The notes below the pieces were generated by a model. That model worked only from the letters and a program-made list of their open reading frames with translations. It had not been told where the DNA came from and searched no databases. A program made the translations under genes and the position numbers. From Gnetum montanum (lineage: Eukaryota > Streptophyta > Gnetopsida > Gnetales > Gnetaceae), in assembly GCA_015680685.1 (NCBI GenBank), contig MNCI01003076.1, forward strand, positions 28,153 to 88,871: a DNA stretch of 60,719 bases, read 5' to 3'. Below, piece by piece: positions 33,376 to 47,700 of the stretch; the first letter of the stretch is position 1, and each line of letters opens with the position of its first letter.

Positions 33376-35230
33376 ATTAGCTAATAACTACATAGGTGTA
33401 TGTAGTTAAATAGTTCTAATTCCCAAATGCATGGTAGATGAATTTGAATAGTTGTATCATGCATAGCTTGCATATTTTTTATTTGTAAGACTTTTCAAAT
33501 TATCCTAGATCAGTTGCAATAAATTTCTCAAGCGTTATAGAGGGGCTAGTTGAGATGTAGTGGGTAATGTTTAGTTTTAGCAAAAACAGCTAGTTGTAGA
33601 GAAATGACAAAAAGAAAAAAAAAATTATAAAGATATAACAACTACAATAAAATAACTAGTTGTAGGTAAAAATAAATAATAAAAAAGGAAAAAAAAGCAA
33701 AAAAGTAAATAAATAAATAAATATATAATGGTTGAAGGAAAAATGGCTAGTTGCAGGATAGTAGTACGAATAAAAGGGGAGGGAAAGTAGGGAATATAGG
33801 GGTGGTTGTTGATTTAGTGCTTATAGGGGGATAGTGTTTTTTAGGAAAAGTAAAACCACTATGAATAAAATGTCAAAGTAAGAAAAAATAAAAGTAATTC
33901 AAAAGAATTAGTTAAAAATACAAAGGTTGAAAGTGAAAAAGAATCTAAAAAGATAATGATAAAGTAATCATAATTAAACTCATAACTTCTAACCTATAAG
34001 ACTATGAGTTTGTAAATAATCATAGAACATATATACTATAAACCATTTAAAGAGGAAAAAAAGAAAAAATTTTGTTTAGAGAAAGGATTAAATTAAGTAA
34101 GATTTTAAAATAAATTTCTAGATTGCTTAATTTTTGTTAAAATAAGCCATTGCACTAAGTGAGTAAAATAGCCTTAATCTCAATTAACATTGTTAGAATT
34201 TGAATATTTTGAAAAAGAAAAGTAGAAATCAATATGAAAAATTTCTAAAATTTAACAATCTCTTAATCCTCTTGCTTATAAAATATTTAAACACTTTTTT
34301 TCTTTTAGTTATCCAACATCTATTGGTCTACCTCACCTTGAACCTCATTAATGCAACAAATGAACAATTTCTATAATGTTGAAATTCCATTTATTTTTAC
34401 TTAGTTTCTTTGAGCATTGGTAATTTAGTGTTACTTTTATTTTTGCACTTCAAAATTAAGAGTCCTTATCCTACATTGCTAGAGAGTGCGGCATCATGAT
34501 CTATCATCCCATCATGGCCTTGTCAGCCTTATCCTCACAAGCTACGTAAATTTCTGTTTCATCCTTTGCCTCCATGATCAGGCTACGCTACCTGAAATTG
34601 CAAGACACCATACTAAATGCAATTGAAAATTTATTGCATTTTATTATCGTTATAGTCCTAAACCCTTATGATCAGGTTCTCTCCTTGAAACTGAAACCCC
34701 GACAAAATAATCAATTGAACAAAATTTATCAACTTGTATCGTCCTTGTTGTAAGTATCTGTCACACCAATAGGAACCCAGTAAAGATACCCAATGACATA
34801 GACCCCAGCAAGATCCGGGAAGACAACAAGGAAAGACAAATGTCTACGGATTTGTCCAGTTGCTTTTCAATGCCGTGATAAAAGGCTAAAGCTACAGCAC
34901 ATCCGTGATTCCATGTCAGAGGAACAAAGGACGAATGAACTCTAAATGTGTATCATGTGCGACGGCAGCCTTTGCAGACCGCAACCATACAATGTTGCCT
35001 GGAATTCTCTGCCACAAAAACAAATTCTATCAAAATCGACAAAAATCCTCATCCTCAGCATGCGATGCGTGTGCCTGGGGCCGGATCACAGAATGATATC
35101 ATACTGTTCCACTATGTGTACAGAATGGCAACATGATGGAGACCTGCGCTGGCCGTGTTTGACTTATGGCCCCAATTGACCAAACCTCCTAATAAAAGGC
35201 TTATTAGGCGTTCCATGAAAGGTGACGACA
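33376..35230. other. Upstream intergenic region of the ZIF1-like gene
   Basis: AT-rich to about 34,450, with diverged short repeats of CTAGTTGTAG near 33,550, 33,655 and 33,745. GC content rises toward the promoter. No open frame with a recognised domain. Confidence 0.5.
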
Positions 35231-35233
35231 TCA

Positions 35234-35241
35234 ATATAAAA
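35234..35241 (+). promoter_or_regulatory. TATA box of the ZIF1-like gene
   Basis: TATAAAAA in the context ATCAATATAAAAACCAGG, followed about 30 bp later by CTTTCCACTTTCCAGC. It is the only good TATA signal between 34,900 and the start codon. It implies a transcription start near 35,265 and a leader of about 520 nt. Confidence 0.55.
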
Positions 35242-35484
35242 ACCAGGACTGCTTTCCACTTTCCAGCAACCTCGCAGATCGCAGATCATCACTGAAGCAG
35301 TAGCAGCAGCTGTGCGAATCGCAACTTCGAAACTCACGCCAAAACAACGACCAGTACAACTACTCGTCGCAGCTGCCTAACAAAAACAGAAAATTGCAGG
35401 AGTGCAACTTGTGGCACCTTCATTAGCGGCGCCGGCAGCTACGGTGGCACGCCACCACAGTGTTCGTGGCTGCGTGTGGCGAGC

Positions 35485-35610
35485 ATGTGTTGCCCGGCCG
35501 ACGTGCACGCGTCAGAAGTTCACAGTTTTTCTCACGTTCTTCACACAAACGTCGTTGCAGTTGCAGGCCACGTTACAAATAGTAGCAATTTGCAGGTGTT
35601 CATGCATTAG
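35485..35610 (+). other. Upstream ORF in the long leader
   Basis: ATG at 35,485 opens a 41-codon frame ending TAG at 35,608-35,610, with a second in-frame ATG just before the stop. It lies inside the inferred leader. A plausible leader intron (GT at 35,623, AG at 35,762-35,763) follows and would remove the other upstream ATGs. Whether this ORF is transcribed depends on the transcription start, which is inferred only from the TATA box. Confidence 0.35.
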
Positions 35611-35785
35611 TTGTCTCTTCCTGTGAGTCTGTCGCTTACTGGCTCCACCGGCCCAGACCTGACAAGAGGAGGACAGGTTCTTTTGCTGTCATGAATTCGT
35701 CCTTGTCTCTGAAATGAAATGTGCTTGGATGATAGTAAATAATGGAGGTTGATGCCTTTGCAGCAGGAGGAGGAGCTATTTTCGG

Positions 35786-38700
35786 ATGGATAGCGCAAAC
35801 GAGGAGAAGTTGGAGCAGCAGCATTGTGCGCCGTTGCTGCCAAAGCAGCCGTCGCCGCCGGAGGATCATCGCCACCATGGATGCCCTGGCTGCCATGTCG
35901 AGCTTTTGAAACGGTCACGAAAAGGATACCCTGTCAAGGAATTAATCCTTGTCGCCTTGGTTGTTCTCTGTAGCTGTAAGTTTCTCACAACGTCGTACCT
36001 ATATTTTGCATTTTTGTTTTCTTTTCCCTTTTACATACGTTAAGATGACTCTTCATTTGGCATTAATGTCCGCTCAACCCTTGGTCAAGTCTTACAGCAA
36101 GCCAATGTCATATTCGCTATGCACTTTGTCTTTAGCAAATAGGATTATGAATTTTTAAGACGATGCTGACAGAAGCTCTTTGTGTTGTGTTATGCAGCGC
36201 TTCCCATATCTTCTCTGTATCCGTACATATATTTCATGGTACGTTTCCTAACCTTTGCACGTATATTTTGTTTTTAATTCTTCTTGTCATTTTTTGCCGT
36301 GATAACTTTTGTCTTCCATTCTCGTACACCTGCTTATACCCTAATGCCTTTCATTTCCGTAGCTTTTTGATTCACATATTCTGATGCAAACATTTAAGCC
36401 TGCATTTTTTCTAAATACTGAAAAAACTGGCTAATACATTAGGAACTATAGTTGCAGAGAGTTTTGAGTCCGGAACTTAGCAGGAAGATATAAAATCTTT
36501 TTCTTGTGTTTTTGAAAAATCGATATATGAGGGGCCATTGGATCCATTGGATAGGATTCCTTTCTTCCCAGTCATTGGAAGAACGAGCCATATTCATGTG
36601 ATGCGTATCCCAAACCCAAGTACTTAACCAATCAAAATGAATGTCAGCAGTACCAATCCTCATATCCCCCTATTGGCAATCGGTTGCCAAAAATGCCCCA
36701 AATTGTTATGGGTGTTTCTAAATCATTACAGAAACAATTCTCATCCAAGTCATGTAGGTGTGAGAGTGCAGAGGATGGGTGGAGAGATCCAAAAAAATTT
36801 ATAAAGGTTTCAACAATTTAAGCTCACAACAACAATCTTAATAATTTCATACAAGCATTGTGAAGGTGGTTAGGCAAGCAAGAAGAGAGAAGTTTGAGAA
36901 AATCAGCCCTTCCTTGCCATTATCAAACATAATAGAGATGGATCATTTTACCTCCTTGCTTTATTTTGCTTACTAGGAGGATTTATCATAATATTGGATT
37001 GCTATGCAGCACTTGTTTTTTTTCTCCTTGCTATCTCCTGTAGTAGCTAGTCTTCTCTCCCTTCCTAGCCACACTCCTTGCTTTTGTATCCCTTTTTTTT
37101 GTCCTGCTCAGCTACTTTTTGCCTTGTGTGTTTTTTTCCTCTCCTCCTCTCTCTATTTGTAGGTGGAATAAGGGATAATGGATGATTTTTTGTAACTGAC
37201 TTCTTGGGAACTGTTTGTTTTCTTTTCTTTCTTTTTAAAGTTCTTTTTTTTTTCAGCAATGAGTCATGAGTTCAATTCTCTTCATGATCACTATAAAAAA
37301 ATCAGTAAAATATGTATATTCACAGGTTGCAAGTTCAATTCCTAAATCAACAATTTTTGATATTTCAAAATTCAGATTTTGCTAGATCTTAGGTTCAATT
37401 CTTCTTGATAATTACAAAACATTCCAGCATAATATCTATCTCTTTATCATTCAGAATTGTCATAAGATGCAAGGAAAGAGTTTTCAAAATAGATTCATGA
37501 TAAGGGCAGTTTAGGATACATAATCAAATAAGGCACCTTCTTTTTCACATCATCAGCAATGTGAATTTTTTCATCATCTTACGAGCCTTGAAAGGTCATC
37601 ATGTGACCTTTCTATAGCCATGGAGAGGGTACTTATACTCTACTATTTTAAACTAAAAAGAGCAATGCATCATATTTAAATAAAATAAAATAAAATAAAA
37701 AATATATAAAGCTACGGTATTTGCACACAATATCCCTGATTCATGGGTCAGGTTCCTCCAACTTGATTCATAGGTCAAGTTCCTTAGTATGAGCATTCTT
37801 TTGCATCTCAACATACTTGTTTTAGCTCTTAAGGCACACCTTAGAGTATTGTCCTCTGTTTTCCTTTTGTTTCTTAGCATCTTTGTTGAAATAGAACAGA
37901 AAAGATTTCGTTTTCCCATATATTTATTATTATTATTATTTTAGAACATTCACAGCATGTATTTTAAAGCATATTTCTTATGAATAAAGTATTTAAACAT
38001 TTAATCATAATACATATAAAAATCTGCTCAACAAATTTATTACTATTCCAGTTAGCCATTTCCACCACAGTCCAAACAAAGCACACACACAACTTGTCAA
38101 CAAAACATGCACACAAACACACAGAAAGACTATTACAATCGTTAACGCAAAGAACGCAAAGAATTCATTCTATATTTCCATGTGAATTGAGGGAGAGAAA
38201 TTTCAACAAACACAGTCATTTTTAACCTTAAAGGACATGATTAAATCATTAGTACAATCTCTCACATGTTTAACCATTTGGTGCTCCACATAGTTTTCAT
38301 CCTCTTTTATTGCACCACTAATCCATTTCAGCATTTGTCTTTGCCAGTATTACTCCATCCTTATCATTTCTTTGATGTCTTAACACTATGTTTCAATGTA
38401 TTATTTGACTGCTTGAGCTATAGAGGATTTTTGTTTACTGACCTGATTATTCTTTGAATTTTACTACCAAGATTCCTTTTGCATACATTTTTGAACTGAA
38501 ACTGAAATTTTATTATGTTTGTAAACCCTCCAGATCTATTGGATGGTAGAAATGTATATATTATGTGTTTTGAAAACATCATAAAGAAAATTACGAAGTG
38601 TTCTTGGTAACATTTGAAACAAATCAACCAAATTTACAACTATAATATCCCACCTATGTTTAATGTACTCAAATGTAGGACATTGCTGGAAAAAGCGATG

Positions 38701-41700
38701 ATCATTTTCAATGTTATTTGTACCTTACAGACAGAATATTTGTTCTTTACAAGGAATTTTGAACTATCGACTTGTTTCAACTCTCAGATGATGAGATTCC
38801 ATTCATGCTCTACTAATTGCACATCACAAATGATGATGAATAACATCAAATAAATAGTTTGCCTTTGAATTAAGCCCTCCTTGATTCTATTTAAATAAAA
38901 ATGTTTTTTTCTTTTTACATTTTCCCAAAGTTTTTGAAATACTTGCTTGTTTCATCAATTTATGAACTTGCTAAGGATCAGAATAAAGAATGTACTCTTG
39001 AATATTCCATTTATTAAGTCATAGAACTTCTTCGTGAAACCATTCTTTATCTTAGATTTTCATCATCACTTTTCTGGAGTATTTATTCAATGAGAACTCA
39101 GACAGATTATGAGTGTATGCTATTTAGCGACAAATAGCTTTGGCTTGTAAGGCCATCATCTTTGGTTCAAGAATCATAATAGTATATTGTGTTTGTCTCT
39201 TCACTTTGAATTCATTGAGGATGAAAAGCTTCCAAATATTGTCTATTTGTTTGCTAGAGTAGGACCCTAGACAATGCACCCATAAAGAATAGTTGGTTGA
39301 ACAATGACATGATAGAGTTGTTTTCAGATATTCCATTTATAATTGTAGAAGCATTCTTGGCCAAGATATTTGTAAGAGGTGGTTGTGTCCACATGTTCAT
39401 TTCTTATAGTAAAATTGCATATCTTATTACATATGCCACAAGTCATAAGTTTAGTTTTTTGGACATTAACTTTCATTCTTGAATGCTGATAAAAGTCATC
39501 AAGGGTATTAAGGATTTGTTGTAATCCTTCTATTAAATTTGAAATCAAGACTATATAAAACAACGGATATGTTAACTACAGGGGACTAAAACAATGAGGT
39601 GTTAGCCTAGTGGGAAGACACTTGATTTGGATGCTCCAAGTCATGGGTTCAATTCCAATGAGCTATGCTGAGTTAAACCCAATGAGCTATGCTGAGTTAT
39701 ATAAAGTCCTAATTGGACTTATATATCTTACGGTGTACCTATGTTTCACTTATTTTGGGTTCCAATAGGGGACTATATTCTTTCTAATTTATAAATCTTT
39801 ACATGGAGCAACCTTTTTTTCTCCATTTCTTTATCTAATTGCCTTTAAATTGTTTGTAGATTTTTAATATCAGGCAAAGACAAATTGGAATAGGTTACAT
39901 TATGTTTGTCTGTCTGAAAGTAAGACCCCTAAAATAAATGTGATTTGCAAGAGATCTGAGCTGAAATGTAGTAAAATTTGTAGGAAAGTTGCGAGTTTGA
40001 ATCACAGTTGAGGCATTGTTATGTTCTGTTTAAGTTCTTTAAGTTCTTTTAAAGCATCTGGTTATGTTCTTTTTAAGTTCTTTTAAAGCATCTCATTATA
40101 TTCTTCTTAAGTTCTTTTAAAGCATCTCATTATGTTCTTCTAAAGTTCTTCTAAAGCAGCGTGTTGGCTATAGCAAAATTCAGGAAATGCAATGAAAGAT
40201 TTTATTCGTAATATTGGAACTGTAACTGTTAAATACAGGTCAGGGATCAAAGTATTTTATTTAACTGGCATGACTAGTTAAGCATGCTAGTATTACATTT
40301 GTTTGAGTTATGTAACTTCAAATATTTAAAGTCAATTTATCATTCATAGATGCAAATGATCAAGACTTGAACATAAAGTCCATGCTTATTTTTTAAAATT
40401 TTCTGTTAATTTTACAAAAAGTTTATAAATAATATTACTATAATTTAAATTACATTACAGTATAAAGGTCCCTTATAAATGTGCCTTTTTTTCTATTTAA
40501 TTGCTTGATTTCTTTTCCTTAACTACTAGATGTACACTGGTTCAAATGTCTACCTTGGTATCCTGCAATAAGCATCACCTTCAGTATGCCTATTAAAATG
40601 GATTTCTCTTCAAGAATTGTAACATGCTTACTATATCAAGGGGCATGGATAAGTGAATGATTATGTGAAAATATTTTAATTGAATAACATAGATACACAG
40701 GTTAACCATATTGACAGTTGTTCTTTTGATCGTCTTTTACAGTTTCAATGCATGAAATTTCAAATTATTCATCATATTAAAATGGAAATCCTTTTTGAAA
40801 AATTTACAAACAGCACCCGATGTTTCACGTTGGATTTACACAGAAGTGACATATTATGATTGGAATTAATAGGTGCTCAGCTGCAAAATTTCAATAACTG
40901 AAATTTTATTTTATTTTCACATGCATGTGGAAAACAGGACATAGCCAACCCCATTTTGTTGGGACAGGGCTAGGCTGATGATGATGTGGAAAACAGGATA
41001 ACAAATTTTGTTTTATAATTATTTTTTTATTTACCCTTCTGGAAATCAATATTTGCATTTTTCATATTGTAGGTTAGGGATTTCCATATTTGCAAAACTG
41101 AAGATATTGGATACTATGCAGGCTATTTGGGTAATGCTTCTTTATAAAAAATTGTAGTCTTATTTTTATCAAGTTTGAATTAGTTTTAAACATGTTTTAT
41201 TTTGCTTTGTCTGTTTGGTGAATTTAGTAAATTTGTACTTACAGGATCTTCCTTCATGCTTGGACGTTTTTTGACATCTGTTTTTTGGGGAATAGCAGCT
41301 GATAAATATGGTCGCAAACCAGTAATGATAATTTGCATTTTTGCTACGTCAGTGACCATGCCACTTCTTATGTTACTTACCTATGTTTTTCATAAAGATA
41401 TTGTTATCATTTTTTGCTAGTTCTCTCATATTCTTTTTATTTGCTTTTTAAATGTTTGACATGCAGAGTTATATTTAACAGTTTCTTTGGCCTAAGCAAA
41501 AATTTTTGGATGGCCATGGTAACAAGATTTTTTCTGGGTCTTTTCAATGGGCTTCTTGGCCCCGTTAGGGTAAGTTTTTCTGGTATTTTCCATAAACATG
41601 TTTAATGTCATTGAGATGTAATGCCTACTAAAAGAATTGTGAGAATTATCCACGGGAAGAATATTTGCAACGGTATTAATTATAACATGAATGTTATAAA

Positions 41701-44700
41701 TTGACATTGTTTAATAAGATATGATGACTAGGATAAAAGTTTGTCATTATTTTGCATTTTTTTGACGAGGTCATATGTTATGTTGCAGGCATATGCATCA
41801 GAAATATGTCGTGAGGAGCATCAAGCTTTTGGGTTATCAATTGTAAATTCATGGAAAAAACTCTAGATCATGATAAGCGCTTTGTTATTCAGTTAGCAGA
41901 TATGTCCAACAACATCTAATGAGAGGAAACTACCGCTCCTTGCAGGTTGGAACAATGTGGGGTGTAGGATTGATTATCGGCCCTGCACTTGGAGGCTTTC
42001 TTGCTCAGGTGTGTTTAAAATTGACTGATAGTTGTAGCCTTCTAGTATTGTTGTATGTTAGTGCATCCTCAACCATTGACTCAGATCAATATTTATTTAT
42101 ATAGTACACAATCCTTTACATTGTAAATACATAGTTTAATCAATTCTCCATTTCCATTCCTACCTAGGATTGGAGCTTAAGGCTAGCAAGCATAGTTGAG
42201 ATCATGGATGAATTTATGTCATTTACCATGCTAATTTTTTTGTTTGATTTTTTGACATTGCTGAGAGCTAGCCTGCAGAAAAGTTTCCAAGGATTTTCTC
42301 AGAGTCTTCCATATTTGGAAGGTGTTTTCTTTGTGTTCATGATTTAAATACTTCCATTATGTTATACAAAAGTGGTAGATTCTGAATAATGTTTTTTGTT
42401 TTGGCAATAATGCATGTATACTGATTGTTTATAGTTCGGTGGTGCACATACTCATACCAGTTGCATGATTCCAGGTTCCCATATTTTTTACCTTCCATTT
42501 CAATTACAATTATCTGCGGTGGAGTTTTGCTGGCTACATTTTGGCTCCCGGTAATTCCTTTTTTCAAACTTTTAAACAATTTATTTTTGTTATGATTTCT
42601 TGGACCGGCATGGCTGTCCTAGTATGGATGCCTGTGATGGCTTGTGTGAATTATAGCAGTAGAAATGACAGTGTTTACGCCAACATAATGAAATATAAAA
42701 CAAAACAAGGTCTGTTGCAGCCAAACTTGAGAGCTGGCAAAATGCTCAATATTTAAAGCTAGTTACAATATCTTGCTTGCTTATCTATAATGGAGTTGGG
42801 ACTTTTACGAGACTCTCTGGAATGTTCTTGAGTATCATACTTTTATATGATTTAACTTTGGTCTTGGAGGGTTGCATGAGCCCAGTTATGGTCTTCAACC
42901 AAGACATGCTATGTAGTCCTGGGAACTCATTACATCACATCAAATGAACTCTGCCACTTGCATGAGTAAAACACAAGCTCTAGGATAGCAGGATGCTTGC
43001 ACCTGGCAGATGTCCTGCTGTGTCTCTATGTTAGCAACTAAAGCTGCAATTTGAACACCTCAAGCCATGAGGTTTTATGATACAAGGCTGAAATATACAA
43101 AATGAGTAATGACCCTAGCCACTCTGCTGAAAAATAGAAGTTAAAAGGGAATCCCATCACTTCTCAATGTTGTCTCTCAATAATTTGTTATACTAGCAGT
43201 ATGCCTTGCAGTGGATGTTTACGTGTATCCTTAACGTAATCCATTTGCACACAATTCTCAAAAAAGTAAGTGTCCTATGTTTACGTGTGAGCAATGATGT
43301 CACAAGGCAACTACGTCACAAATGGTGAACTGTACACTGATAGCATGATTCAGATATATTTGTATGAGGATCAAAGTTGAGGAAGCAATAAAAATAGAGA
43401 GGCTTTTGTTCCCTAGAACATTAGAGCTATAAGCATCGACTAAGCCCCCTTTGGGGGTGATGCACAATTACTACTGGGATGACAAAGGTAGGTTCAAATT
43501 GCGTGTAAGGTGTGGCTTTTAGAATAGATGAGTAAATAGTTGTCAGAAGATGTGAAAATCGATTGGAAATTTATAAAATTTGGAGCTGTGTATACATCCT
43601 CTATTTCAGTAATAGATTGACTGCCATGTCCAGTGATTGCACTCCATAAAGAAAGAGGAGGTAGAGAGAGAAACTTTCCTTCTTCTCGATATAGAGAGAG
43701 GATCCAGTTTTTAGTTTTTCTCTTTCCTTTCTTTATAGAATTAACTGTTGCAAGTTAATTTTTTGGTGAGAGAACTCCGTGATTTGGCACAAAGATTGAC
43801 CAAGGCAAGGTCAGAGGATGAGCCTTAGGCTAAGGTGGAGGATTATAACCTCCATGTTTTGGGCTAGTTTTGGGACCCCAAGTTTTTGTGAGATGCCAAT
43901 ATTTTTAACGGTAAGTGGTGGTCAGTAAGTGTTTTAGAGACTAAGGAACCATGTCGGATTGGAATTACTGGGTGAGAGATATCACCAAATCTATCCATTT
44001 CTTGACAGTCATGTTTTTCCTCATTTTCTTTGAATCTGGTTCTACCGTATTTTCATAAAAAATAGAACTATCTCCTAATGCAAAATCAGGTACCAAGAAT
44101 GAGAATGTCATCTCCTCTAAATATTGTAGCTAGGTAGATTCGACTCTCTTGTTCCAAAAAATAAAACAATGTAGGTTTGTCTCAAATTTACGAATGTACA
44201 TTTAGACTCTCTCATTTATATGAGATTAGAAGCCTAAGATTCATCCCTTTTGATACATCTCTATTTTTTGGGTACTTTTGAATTCATATTTCATGCTGAA
44301 ATATAGCATATACTGTCTAGGAAATGCAAGAATACAGAACAAGACATTTTAAGAAAAAATCTTAACATTCGTGTCTTAATTCATGTTTAAAATGCATTTT
44401 GTATGTTCCTGCATTCTTATATCCAGAGATCTGTGCATCAGGATTAAAGGTTTAGAACGACAACACCTTAACCTTTCTTGGTTTTTTGCTAACCCTAAAA
44501 ATACCTAAGCATCTGTTATTTTTAATCATTACATGAATGTTAGATGATTTTTCTTGAAAATATGATTGTTATTTGATATATGGTTGTTATTTGAAAGCCA
44601 AAGATAATTGATTGTTGTTTCTACTTTAGGAAACAATTCATAAGCATTCCTTGCAAAATGAAGAACAATACAAGGGTTATGATGTAGAACATGGTAGAGA

Positions 44701-47700
44701 AAAAGATTCTGCTAATGGAGAAAGTGAACACTCATTGTTAAAGAATTGGGCTGCAATAGCTTCGATTATTATTTATTGTGTTTTTGCTCTGCATGATATT
44801 GCATATTCAGAGGTATGATCATGGTTGTTTTTTTCCCATGATTAGAGTACTACATATGTCTTGTTAGTTTCCACTTTGGAACATATTATTGTTAAGGCAC
44901 GTCTGAAATAGCTCTATATATGCAGATTTTTGATCTCTGGACTGTAAGCCCAGAGAAATATGGGGGCTTGAATTACACAACTAGTGATGTTGGGGTAATA
45001 TTGTCGATCACAGGTATTTTATACACAGATTTCTATCATGAAGGAAATGTTAACTTCTTCTGTAACTTTTGAATTATAGAATTATCTTCTGGATATTTAA
45101 TTGTATTCATTTCAATACTCTTTGCAATTGTGTTTAATTGTCAACTTAATATAGGCCTCGTTTTCTTTTTTGCCAATTACAGCTGCACTAGCTGAAGAAC
45201 GTATAGTTGGTCCTTCAACACCCTGGAAAATATTTATTGTTAGATTGTTATTTTCAAAGTCCTTTTTCTCCCCTTTTTCAGTAGTTGTTGAACCAAGAAA
45301 TTCTCATGTTGAATGATTATGATGATTTTGCTATGGAATATGGTCTACACGTGCATGCATTCCCACATTTTTAGGATTGGTCAAATTATCCTACATGTCT
45401 AAGGGAAATAAAAAATTTCATTATTTTCTGTTTTAAGTTGCACCAGTATTTTAATGTTAAAACTGTTCAATCTTTAGCAGAGTCTGAATACTAACAAAGT
45501 CTAACCAACTGAATTTTGAAGGTGTTGGGCTTCTTGTATGCCAGCTTCTATTTTTTGCACCATTTGCCAATTTTGCTGGGGCCATCCTCACTACACGCAT
45601 TCCAATAGTATGTCCCCTTTGGATGTCATATACTATGATCTACTGAACAATTGATAATTGGTGTTTGATTCTCTTTAGATAATCAATTGTAAGTATTTTA
45701 TTCATTGGTATGCAGGTGATTGGTATACCGGTATTGGTTTTGCATCCATTTATAGCCATGCTATCAGGTGTATTGCGTTGGATTGCAATCAATTGTGCCT
45801 CACTGATTAAGAACGTACTAGCGGTGTGTATTCATGTGCATTTACTCTATTTTAAAAATATTCTTGTTTTCTGCTTTAATTAGCTCCTAATTAGTATGCA
45901 CATGTATTTGTGTACTGAACTAATCATATTTATTTAAAATAGAGCAGAGGGATTTTCATAAAAGAAATGATATTACGTATTCTCATTGGAAACAAGGCAC
46001 TTTATACAATATTCTATGCATGATAGCACTAGCTTTATGAAACTAGGTTATAAAAATTGTTCTGTGGGTTTTATAATCAGAAAAGATTCATCTTCAGTCT
46101 CATAGATACGAGCTGTCTGAATATTGTTATGTTTAAGCATTATACTGAGCCGTCTTTTACTTGTTTGTTCATCAATTATTCCTTGATGAAACTGTCAATA
46201 TGATATTTCTTATTATTTCCACTGTTAAGCACACCTTGAGTTATGCCCATAGCAAAACAAAAGATATTTTCTGAAGACATTGCATCTCTCTATTGATTTC
46301 ATGTCCACTTCTGTAAACTGTGATACTGTATTAACCATTGATTGACAAATATATGGACACTCCCCATCAGGCTCTATGTAATTGCTAATGCAGATTCATT
46401 CTTAATGTCTCAGGATTGGTTCAGCTACCATCTTTCCTTTTGTTGAACATGCACATTGGTCAATCTCATTATTCCACCAGTTTAGTCTATATTTTAAGTT
46501 GGTGAATAGTGTGCTATGATGCAATGTTGCATCTCATACAGTTTCTTCTATGTGAGTTTAACCAAGTTTTGATGTAGTACCATGCAATTCTTTGCATGCT
46601 TGAGAAATAGGATTCTGTTACTAGCAACCAGAATAGCATCATGAGCAATTAGCCAGTTATGCAATGTAGAAAAATGGTTTCTATATGCCCTGAATCATAT
46701 TCCAAGTTTTTTGTATGTATTGAAAAAAAAAATATAAATTGGACCAAAAACTAGGAATAAAAGAGGCTAAAATTACAAGATTAGAAATAGGACAAAAAAT
46801 AGAAGATAGACACTTGTACATATTATTGCTGCTACATAACTAATTTATGAATCCTTTTGTTTGCTGCTTGCAAATTAAACATGCAATATGCAAACAATGT
46901 TAAAATAGTAATAAATTCTATTATGAAACATGTTGACTACATGAAATCTAGGAAGCACAGAGCCTATTACTTTATAAATTGTTTCTGACAACAAGATTTA
47001 AATAGGTGCATGACGGTTCTGTAACAGATAATGGAGTAGACGTCTCATTCAAATAATCAAATTTGATACTTTTAATGAAATCCCCATTAAAGAGCAGCTG
47101 CGATGCTTGTTAATTGCTTATCCCTACAGAACTCTTTTATTAGCATTTAACAAGCGATTACTATTTTATGGGCTGTTATTTATCATAGTTTATAGCTTTA
47201 TATATTTAATCTTCACCTAGATTTAGAAAATCTCATTTGTGATTTTAATTGAGCAGAGGGCTCATGTTGACAATATACTTGCTACCTTTAAAACATTATT
47301 CAATAATTTTTATTTTCCTTTAAAGGAAACATTGAATGTAGATTGAATCGATATATCAATAGATTAAATGCCTAATTGCCTAAAGTTAGGTGCTGTATGT
47401 TTTCATCTTGGAAAGGTATACCTTGTTTTGACATGATAATGTGAATTTATAATGTCACTAAACTAGGTGGCAACTTGCACTGGAACATACCTTTTGCTGA
47501 ACAATTCTGTGGTATGATTTCTTAAAACTTTGTTTTAATCCCATTAAAACTCTTCTTTAACATGTGTTTTCACTTTTGTGCTGGACATGGTGGCATAGGT
47601 TTTGTTACCTGATGAAACTTACATCATCAATAAATTTTGCAGCCTCAATCCCAGAGAGGAATTGCAAATGGAGTAGCTTTGACTGGAATGTCATTTTTCA

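Larger units (their letters stand above)
36239..41072 (+). other. Intron 2 of the ZIF1-like gene (4.8 kb)
   Basis: Carries an (AAAAT)n tract at 37,677-37,700 and an (ATT)n tract near 37,922. It also holds a LINE relic (38,640-39,563, minus), a SINE with target-site duplications (39,589-39,766), a short tandem array (40,018-40,165) and an RTE-type tail (40,940-40,985). Three B-box-like GTTCAATTC motifs at 37,275, 37,333 and 37,393 hint at older SINE debris. No independent gene is supported. Confidence 0.7.

Noticed and set aside
37257-37420. tRNA genes suggested by three B-box-like GTTCAATTC motifs
   Set aside because: No A-box at the right distance and no cloverleaf could be drawn; at best degraded SINE debris.
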